DNA from: Pagrus major
Taxonomy: Eukaryota > Chordata > Actinopteri > Spariformes > Sparidae
DNA: 64,000 nt
NCBI RefSeq assembly: GCF_040436345.1
Contig: NC_133235.1
Coordinates: 17,694,660 to 17,758,659 of the forward strand
Reading direction: 5' to 3'
The translations under genes were made by a program, and so were the position numbers. The notes beneath the pieces are model-generated. The model made no database searches, was not told the origin of the DNA, and worked only from the letters and a program-made list of their open reading frames with translations. This document shows, one piece after another, positions 55,791-64,000 of the stretch; the stretch's first letter is position 1, and every line of letters begins with the position of its first letter.

Positions 55791-58439
55791 CATTTTATTT
55801 CTCTCCTTGTGGTAATATGTGCTTGTGTCAGTGTGAGTCTGTCATTCATTTAAAGGGGCACTCCGTCAGTTTTACACATAAGTATGCCGTATAAAGTCTG
55901 CTGGGGCAGTGGAGGAGCTTTGTTTAGCAATAAAAGGCAACACTCTAATAACCATTATTACCATTAAATGGTAATAAAAGTTTTGTTAATAGCTATTGAC
56001 TGTTAACAAACAATGAAATGATTTAAAAACCATTTATTAAGCAATTGTTTATTATAAAGTTCTGACTGATGTTTACAAACTTTTACATTCTAGAGACCAA
56101 TTTTTACAATTCCTATTTTAATCTGTCTCTTGCAAGTCCTGTCACATTATGCAAGTGTGATGCTGAATCTGCCTGTTTAAAGGTGAACTATGCAACTTTT
56201 TATGGGTATATAAACATACTGGATACAAGGAACAGCAGTTAACAAAGGGCTACATGACTTTTAAATGTACTTTAAAGCCATATATTTACAGTTGGTGCAA
56301 AACAGGCTTGTATTTTGCGAACAAAAAGCACATTGCTCATCTAAAAGTCCTACAGTTCAGGAATAAAGGACTATATGACCAAAAAAAGTAACATACTAAA
56401 AATTGTTTTAATGCTATTTAGATTTCCAAGGCTTGAATTAAGTTTTCTGGACTTCCTCTGATATGAAGACTAACAACTTTTTATGGCGAGAAAGTGGTTA
56501 TTTTCCATTTATTGTGGGCAGACAATGACAAAAAAAAACCTGAATGGAAATGATATGAATGAAAACAGACAAGATACCTTTGAACAAAACTGAAACTTAG
56601 TGGTGGAGATACTGTTAAGTGTGTTTCCTGTTTGCCAAAGAAGGAAAAACAATGGGGTGCCATGTTTTTATAATAAAAACAACTTGTTCTGTTAAAGGGT
56701 AACTCCACCAATTTGACACATTAAAGTGTGTTTACAGGTCTTGAGGTACTGCACATGTGAAAAAAGTCATATAAAGCTTTTGTGGCTCCAGAGGAAGCGA
56801 TATGTAATCTGATAAATTGCCTTCAGAGTGGATCTGAACATGGTACACTGTTAAGAACGTGCACACACATTCCTGTCTGAACAAACTCGTACCATCAGGC
56901 TTGTGACAGTCTAACAACTGAGACGGACCTGAGCCCTCTCAGACCCACATGGTCGTCTGGAGCGAAGGGAATTAGGCTTGAGTCGTTAAGCTTCAGCTTT
57001 TCCACTCCAGCTGCCTGCGTCTCCGCTGGTCATGTGACTCCCGGCTGGCTTTTAGGAGGCCCTCGGCGTCCCGAGAGGTCAAAAGGTCATTGACACCATT
57101 GGTCTCCCCTCTGCCCTTGCATGCTGCTGACCGCTGAGAGGTGACAAAGACAGGGTTGTGGAGATGATGATGTGTCAGAAATAATAAAACGGATTGATTT
57201 GTGTGCTGCAATAAGGTGCACAATGGTGGATGGAAGCCCATTGTGTGAGGCTTAATTCACACCCCGCTCCACTTAACCATTATATATTGTTTCAATTGAA
57301 CCAGATTTCGTGGAAAATTACCCCCCTTGTACAACTGCACAAGACAAATACAGCATCGTCGCGCGCAGGACGAGGATAAATGCCTTTGCATAATTCTGTA
57401 CTCCCATGATGGTGTGTTTGACATTGTTCCTGTGCCCTTTCCGGTGGAGAATGAGGGTACGCCTCCCCAGGCACTGTGGCTCCACATCACCTTGTGGAAG
57501 ACACAGGGAACACTAACCTTGTATAATTAATGATGTAAACCGAAGGAGGATCTGAAAAACATCCTGTTTTAATTGCTCTTATCTTGTTGGGTGTTTTATT
57601 CCGTCCCTGAAGGGATTAATTAAGACGCAGAAGAGTCATACTTGGTGCTAAACGCAACCCTTTAACAAAACCCACACTACAATCTAGGGTGCATGCGATC
57701 ACACCACATATACCAGTGCTCTTGACTGTAATGCTGAGATAATGAGGTGTTGTGATTCTGTACTTAAATACACTTGTACCACCTTCCTCGTAAGCTTGAA
57801 ATCGGTCTGTGCTTCCTCACTGATTGTAATGACATAGTAGAGGCATCTTGAGGTATAAAAGCATTTGTTTCAATAGCAGACGCTTGAGATGATGCTTCAT
57901 GACCGTGACTTCAGAAACACCTACATACTGTATAGAAATGAACAGTGCGTACAAGTGGGAGAAATGGAGGAACAACTGCTGTACATTGATTACAAAACTT
58001 GTTTGAATATGAAACATTAACCAGTGAGATTTATATGAGAAAGATCTCATCTTAGGAGCTTAAAGTGATAACAGAAATGAAATAAAAGCTTTAAGAACAA
58101 AGATCTTTTTTTCAGTTCCAGGTATAAAAGCTGCAGGTTAGCGTTATGTTGTGTTAAATGTCACACAGCAGCATTTGGAAATCCCCTGCTTGATGTTGAT
58201 GCTGTTTTTTTGTTCTTTTGTCTTCTTTTGTGCTGACTACTAGTGTATACAAGGACAGATATCTTTCAGCTCTATCTTAAAACATACACTCTTCACGTAA
58301 CATTTGTCAGCCCAGCATTACAGCAGTCTGTGAAATGGTAAAGAGCTTTAATCTTTTCGTGTACATCACCATCCTTCCCTAAACTCAACCAAAGTCAATC
58401 CTGCAGATTCAATTTTGTGACAGTTTCACAACCTGAAAT

Positions 58440-58697
58440 ATATAAATAAATAATCTTTATTTATATAGCACCTTTCAAACAAATCAAAATGCAATTCATA
58501 GTGCTTTGCAAGTGACTGAAAAAACATGGAATATTAAGAAAGCACAAACTGGTTTAGAGACTCAATTGCCATAAAAATGAATGGATAAAAATAATAAAAG
58601 ATAAAGAATACAAGATAAAAACAAGCAATAAAATAAAAGATAGAATGAAATATTGCACGCAAGAGTTTATTTAGAAAAGTTAATAAAATAGAGTGTA
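58440..58697 (-). mobile_element. LINE-type 3' tail, minus orientation
   Basis: On the plus strand TTTATTTATATAGCACCTTT and CATAGTGCTTTGCAAG are the reverse complement of fish LINE tails (GCACT...AAAGGTGCTATATAAATAAA). The AT-rich body leads into (AAT)n. Confidence 0.5.
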
Positions 58698-58701
58698 ATA
58701 C

Positions 58702-58733
<32 letters not shown>

Positions 58734-58735
58734 TG
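58698..58735. repeat. (AAT)n microsatellite
   Basis: About ten AAT units followed by GATGAT variants. Confidence 0.85.
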
Positions 58736-59560
58736 ATAATAACTACAGTAAAATGTAAATAAAAATCTAGATTAAATATAGATGAAAAGGGTTCTGATAA
58801 AAACAAAATAAATTAAAATGAGTATAAACATTAAAATAATACGAATCAAACTTGCGTATGTACAGTATTAATCACTTTTTTATAGGCCATATGTGAGCCG
58901 ATTGTAACGTGGCGTGAAGAATGACACCTTCCTCGTCTCTCTCGGGTTTCTATACAAGCCTATGGACAAAGTTGTTTGAAGCTGCTGGACTGAGGATTTC
59001 CTCGTAAAGGAATCAGGTTAGATTTTCTGCGACAGTCCAAAGGAAGGAAGGACTTTATGCTCTCAAGTCTCTGAGCCTCTCTCTACTTTCTGCTAACACA
59101 AGCTAATGTTGGTGTAGGAATAGAGTCCGCTCACACAAACACAGAAGTTCCACAGAGCCACTTTAACTGGTGCTTTTGTTGCCCAATCCAACCACAGACT
59201 GGATGCAATCCCTAAATGCTGGTGTGACAGTGTTAGGCTCCCAACCTCCCTCTGACATGGGCACAGTCTATAAATGCAGTGTTTCAATCAGTCTCAGAAA
59301 CGTGCTGCAGGCACAAGAGATACTCGTGCTGAGAGGCACGAAAACAGTCTGACATCATCAACCAGGAGAAAGCGTTTACCCGCCTCAGTATCCTGGCTTC
59401 CACCAGAGTTCTTAAAATGGCTCCATACAGCCAAATTGATTTGAAACGACGACAGGAACTGTGGACATGACATAACGATGGTTAATGCCGCACCACCAGA
59501 CTACAGAGCGGCTGTGAGACTCGTCAACTCATCCTCAGCACCTCACCATAAAAATATTTG

Positions 59561-59891
59561 TTAAAGGGGCACTATGTAGATTTGGAGAAGAAATTCAAAG
59601 TCAGAATTTTAATATGTACATTTTTAACGAGGTAATAATAAAATATTTCCCATAACTGAATAAACAAGCTGTTCTCAGAGGAAATTAAGGTCCCCAGAAC
59701 ACTGTTTGAATCTAAAAAGGTGGCAGGGTCCGCCACATTTAAACAAAATTAAACAGTATGAAATTGTGTTGTCCTTTAAGGTCAGTTTGTTTGTTCAGTT
59801 TATTCAGTCATGAAAAGAAAAGAAAAATTAAAATACCAGTCAATGAAGATCTTTCTCTTGTCTTCCCCAAAACTACATAGTGCACCTTTAA
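59561..59891 (+). mobile_element. MITE copy B
   Basis: It begins TTAAAGGGGCACTATGTAG and ends CTACATAGTGCACCTTTAA. Its body (AAGCTGTTCTCAGAGG, GGTCCCCAGAACACTGTTTG, GGTGGCAGGGTCCGCCAC) is the inverted counterpart of 9233-9570. Confidence 0.82.
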
Positions 59892-60691
59892 CTGACAAGT
59901 CTTTAAGAAAGCCATAATAATTATAAAGAAACAGCCAATATGCTCACTTGTTTGCTTATGTAGGTCAGTATTAAAACAAGACTGTTTCATAACTGGTTAA
60001 ACGTTCTCTGTAACAGATCTGAATACCACCTCCATCACTGCTGTGTTGCATCACACATCGCACCCCTTCATTGCGTCATTTTGTCTACCACCTGTTCACA
60101 CACTCTTGAATTATGAGGGGCGAATGATGACTACACTTCTAGATATCTGAGAAACCGAATCAGACACACACTCATCAGAGAGCAGGAAACGTCCGCCCCA
60201 AACTGTCTGACACTTCAGACTCTGCGGTGAAGCTGTGTGACCTCAGACATTACCCCAAATTACAGACACATCCACTGAACAACTCCAGGCATATTTCAAT
60301 ATTCCCCATTGATCCCAGACAGGATGTATGAAAACGACTGAGAGGTGTCTGCCCCAGGGGGCCACTTAGTACTTAGTCCAATAACAGTTAGACAGAGAGA
60401 GCTGATAATGGAGAGGCTTATCAATGTGCTCAGTCGGTCTGTGGATCCCAGCTCCCCCAACCACAGTACTACCTCATCCCTCATCCCTCATGCTTTTTGC
60501 TTTGCCCCTAATGAACAATCAGTGCTGGTCACAATATTGCAGATATGAGATTAATTTACTCCCCGCAGTACACAGAGTGATGTTATTACAGGAAAATCAA
60601 TGTCCCTCTTGTTGTTCTCTGGGGCTGGACAGGGTGTACGCACATCTGCTCTCATAATACAACTGCTGACCTTGCTGTCAGAGAGTGAGCG

Positions 60692-60730
60692 GGAGAGAGA
60701 GAGAGAGAGAGAGAGAGGAAGAGAGAGAGG
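60692..60730. repeat. (GA)n simple repeat
   Basis: A GAGA run interrupted by GGAA; it precedes a CpG-richer patch. Confidence 0.85.
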
Positions 60731-62039
60731 CTGCGGCGAAACGGCCGACGGTGTTGTTTATTAAAGCTTTATCAAGCCTCTCTGCTCTCACAGACGTGTG
60801 ACATCAGACTGTGGGTCAGTCAGTCGGCTGCGGTGTACGCCAGCTGAGCGAAACACCAGCGCATGTCGACAGAGTGTGATAACATTCAGATTAAGGTTTC
60901 AGCAAAGAGTTAGACTGTATATTCAGATTCAGTAGTATATGTAGACTGCTATAGGGATTCAACCTCCTTCAAATGATATACATAATTCATAAAATCTCAT
61001 TCCTGACCTCCTCATACTCAGCTTTTATTAACTCCCACCATCACTGGAGAGACAATAGACCGCCTGAATGACCTCTTGACCTTTTGCAGAGGAAAGGTTC
61101 ATAAAAAAGGGGGTGGAGAGTGGTGGTGTGAGAAGAAGAAACCACCCTTTTGCCTAGTGCAGGGCTGCCCAAATATGACACTTTAGTATAGATGCATCTG
61201 TGGTTCACAGAAACGTTAACCGCTTACAGTTTATCCTGATGACTGGGCTGACGGCCAGATATTTCTATTGAAAAAATGTTTTAATTAATTCTCAAAAAAT
61301 AAAATAAATAATACGATCAGTTTATGCCGTTTTATTTTGTTTTGTAAGATCCCTAATTATTAATTATTTTGTATTTATTTGTGCAGCAAGTCAGTCAGTT
61401 GAGGGAACTTTGAATCCTAGTTATTTCTGTAAATCACCAGTTTTATCGCGAGATGATGTATCGATTCTTTGGAGAATCGTTGTAATATTTGCTTAAATTG
61501 TGGCTCATTAATAACTGACAAGGAGACGAAACAAATTTCAAAATAAAGATGTATCATAAAAGATGATGATATGGATCGATGTTTTCACTTCGATTGATGA
61601 TACTGGATCGTTATTCCTTAAATCGATATACCGTCACACCCCTAATCCTACTACCAATTTTGCATCATAACAATACAAAACAATCTTAAGTTTTAGTTTT
61701 GACCCTCCAAGGGAAAAGGTTTGGGCACCTCTGGCCTGGTGAGTTTGTCCTCTCGTATCCTCTCATTTTCACAAACTTGATGGGAAGCCAAAGAGAGAGA
61801 TAAAGCTGCTGTCATGTCCGTTCATACAAGCAAATGTCAACTGAGGCCATGTCAATAAAACTGACCCACAACAAGATTCAAGCCAAAAACAGGCAGGAAC
61901 ATGAGGATGAATCTCTGCTTACAACACTGCTAGATTTTTAGGCATATGCTATTGTATACTAGTGGTTGACTAATTGTCAGATCAGATTTCTCTGACTATG
62001 ACTAAAAAAAGACTACCGATAAAATACATTTAAAAATGT

Positions 62040-62260
62040 GCTACTTTGGCTCTGATGCAGCATGTAATCTGTAAAGTAACTAGTAACTAAAGTTGTTAAA
62101 TAAATGTAGTGGAGTTAAAAGTACAATATTTGCCCACAAAACGTGGTGGAGTGGAAGTATAAAGTAACAGAAAATGGAAATACTCCATTAAAGTACAAAT
62201 ACGTCATTGTAGGCCTTATTAAGTACAGTACTTGAGTAGATGTACTTAGTTACATTCCAT
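62040..62260. repeat. Dispersed fish repeat
   Basis: GTAAAGTAACTAGTAACTAA, GGTGGAGTGGAAGTATAAAG and TACTTGAGTAGATGTACTT are the reverse-complement relatives of 5925-6345. Confidence 0.6.
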
Positions 62261-62526
62261 GACTGAAAATCAAATAAACATATAGTAAAAAATAATACTG
62301 AAAATCAAATATCGTCATTAAAATAAGTTTTTGCATTGAAATACGAACAAATGTGCAGAAAAGAGCTGCTGCTGCTGCAGTGCTGGTTCTTTTTAGGGAC
62401 CTCTTAAAGTCCCCGGGCCCCGGTTTTGGCATCCATTGCCCGCCTGCTGTTGACATCCATCTCCCCTTCTCTGCTCACAGCTTTAACTACTGCTGGAGGA
62501 GACAAATCTCTCCCCGGCCGTGTGCG

Positions 62527-62558
<32 letters not shown>

Positions 62559-62580
62559 CCGCAGACAGGCAGACAGACAC
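62527..62580. repeat. (CAGA)n imperfect repeat
   Basis: Tandem CAGA units with AAAC and GGCA interruptions sit within the CpG-rich region. Confidence 0.85.
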
Positions 62581-63671
62581 ACGAGAGACACCCCCGCATA
62601 GTTTCCGTCAGCCGGGTGACGTCTCCGCCTCTCAGCCCGTGTGCAGTGTGACGTTGCGGGGCTGTAGTGGAACCTCTAGCTGCATCTTGTTGACGGTCCG
62701 CCAGGCTTTTCCAGTACTGAGAAGACCACGGGCGAGTGAGGACGGCCGACACACAGCGACCAGGCAAGTGTTTACGCTATTAAACCAAAAAAAGATGGAG
62801 CTTTTTATTTTTTAAATGAGGTGTTGCGGGTTTAATTCGCTGTTTTGTTAACGGAGTCTGGCATGTGACGATTAACGGTTGAGTTCGAATTCCTGTGATC
62901 AGCCGACGGGGAAGGGGGAGGCGAAGCTAACCTGGTTTAGCCTGCTTTATCGCTCTCTATCTGGGATTAGCCTGCCGTGATGTTAGCGCTGTCGGTGCTC
63001 TCTGTTTTAGCCAGCCTTATCGGTTACTGTGTCGGGCTAGCCTGCCTTGGTTTTGGCGGTGTTTCACTCGTATTTGTCGCAGCGGACACTGCTGTTTATC
63101 ACTCACGATGTATCATGGCTCTCATTAGCCCGCCTGTGCTCTTGAGAGCGGGGTTAGCCTGCTTCATAAACCCTGTGTGCTGGCTGAGCTGCGCCGGGGT
63201 ACGCTCGGGTGTAGCTTGTGAAGCTAACGTTAGCTAGCGCAATTAGTATTGAACGTTACCCGACCAAAGACATGAAAGCTTGTCTCAAATGTGGATGAAT
63301 GCGCATTTTTTTGGGTACGTGTTCGCTTCATGTACGTGTTTGTTGTGAAGACGTCCTCATATTTATGGATTAAAAAATAATGTCACGCCAAAATGCGTGA
63401 TATTTAATGTCTTGTTTCACGCGATTTGACCGTTATATCGGACATTAGCGTTACCTGTGCGTGTGTGACACAGCGGGGGCGAGCCGCGGTTGTAAGCCCC
63501 GCCGTGCCCTCTCGAAGTCGGTGTGTGCGTAAAGCTGGACCGCGGTGCCTTCCCAGACCAGACTGTAGTGTAGACAGTGAATGTCATTATCAGCACTGTC
63601 TGCATACCAGTGCCGTCGTGGCGAGCCAGCGGAGGAGGCGAGGTACAGTTTGCAGACTGGAGAGGAGGAGG

Positions 63672-63692
63672 TTGTGGTGGTGGTGGTGGTGG
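63672..63692. repeat. (GGT)n trinucleotide repeat
   Basis: Seven TGG/GGT units sit in the GC-rich putative 5' region. Confidence 0.8.
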
Positions 63693-64000
63693 AGGAGGGG
63701 GATAGCTGGGGATGGAGCGGTGTTATGCGCGGTGTCCTTGCAGCAGCGAAAGGATATACCCTGTGTGGGGGTGACATTAAGAAACATTTCCGAGGTTGTT
63801 GGAGAAAGACCACTGCGGGTGATTTTCTGACAGAAATGAACCGATCATGTTGGAGGTTTTTTTTGCAGCCAAACCGGGGTCCCGTGTAGGCTTGGGAAAG
63901 GAAGCAGCCTCCCCTCATGTATTATTGGTCGCTGATTAGATTTTGCAGTGTTTTTTTCTCCATTCAGCCCACGGTGATATTTGCCATTTAAACGCCCACA

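Larger units (their letters stand above)
54143..55810 (+). other. prkci 3' UTR (inferred)
   Basis: The stretch from the stop codon to a polyA signal near 55,785 has no coding sequence. It begins with a CA-rich repeat (about 54,168-54,193). Open frames on either strand have no motif. Confidence 0.6.
55811..62400. other. Intergenic, prkci to next gene
   Basis: No gene is supportable. It holds MITE ends (TTAAAGGGGCACTCC at about 55,850; AAAGGGTAACTCCACC at about 56,695), MITE copy B (59,561-59,891), a LINE tail with (AAT)n (58,440-58,735), a (GA)n run (60,692-60,730) and repeats at 61,400-62,260. Two GC-richer stretches (about 57,000-57,620 and 60,300-60,880) stand out against the repeat background. 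Confidence 0.55.
62400..64000 (+). promoter_or_regulatory. CpG-rich promoter/5' region of a downstream gene
   Basis: CpG dinucleotides are far denser here than elsewhere, especially about 62,500-62,770 and 63,170-63,800. Features include a (CAGA)n run (62,527-62,550), a possible non-coding exon ending at a GC-type donor ACCAG|GCAAGT (62763), and a (GGT)n run (63,672-63,692). No protein-coding exon is recognised. Human gene order after PRKCI suggests skil, on the same strand, but that is inference only. Confidence 0.45.

Noticed and set aside
63451..63918. 155-codon minus-strand frame in the CpG-rich end
   Set aside because: Long open frames are expected by chance in GC-rich DNA; no motif, and overlapping frames exist on both strands.

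Overview
The window is vertebrate nuclear DNA, almost certainly from a teleost fish. Three multi-exon genes with GT-AG introns read cleanly. The intervening DNA is AT-rich and full of fish-type MITEs, a tRNA-derived SINE, LINE 3' ends and microsatellites. No operons, RBSs or CRISPR arrays are present. The species cannot be named from the sequence alone.

Layout. (1) 909-3759, plus strand: the 3' seven coding exons of dapk3 (ZIP kinase), giving 433 residues; the exon with the start codon lies left of the window. A long 3' UTR probably runs to the polyA signal near 5750 and holds an inverted-repeat MITE. (2) 6411-7790: a composite DNA transposon made of two head-to-tail copies, each keeping a 74-codon helix-turn-helix-like reading frame, bounded by a single 6-bp target duplication. 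(3) 9031-18815, minus strand: a complete polyhomeotic gene, phc3, with 14 coding exons (2817 nt, 938 residues) and HD1, FCS zinc finger and SAM domain in the expected order. (4) 18.8-22.0 kb: a divergent intergenic region with the phc3 and prkci 5' ends head to head. (5) 22056-54142, plus strand: a complete atypical protein kinase C iota gene, prkci, with 18 coding exons (1767 nt, 588 residues) and PB1, pseudosubstrate, C1 and kinase domains. (6) 54.1-62.4 kb: prkci 3' UTR and an intergenic stretch. (7) 62.4-64.0 kb: a CpG-rich region that looks like the promoter and 5' non-coding exon of another gene. From the human order PHC3-PRKCI-SKIL this could be skil, but no skil coding sequence lies in the window.

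The exon models rest on reading each splice junction in phase. Both complete genes sum to a multiple of three with no internal stop. The three genes are not one pathway: dapk3 is a cytoskeletal and cell-death kinase, phc3 a Polycomb PRC1 subunit, and prkci the kinase of the Par polarity complex. The phc3-prkci adjacency matches human 3q26, while dapk3 beside them does not match human, where DAPK3 is on chromosome 19.

The most unusual structure is a nine-unit, about 61-bp tandem array (18029-18637) in phc3 intron 1. It abuts the exon 1 splice donor, is built from that exon-intron junction, and carries eight decoy GT donors. Second is the composite transposon at 6.4-7.8 kb. Nothing here amounts to a new biological system; the rest is ordinary fish gene and repeat content.
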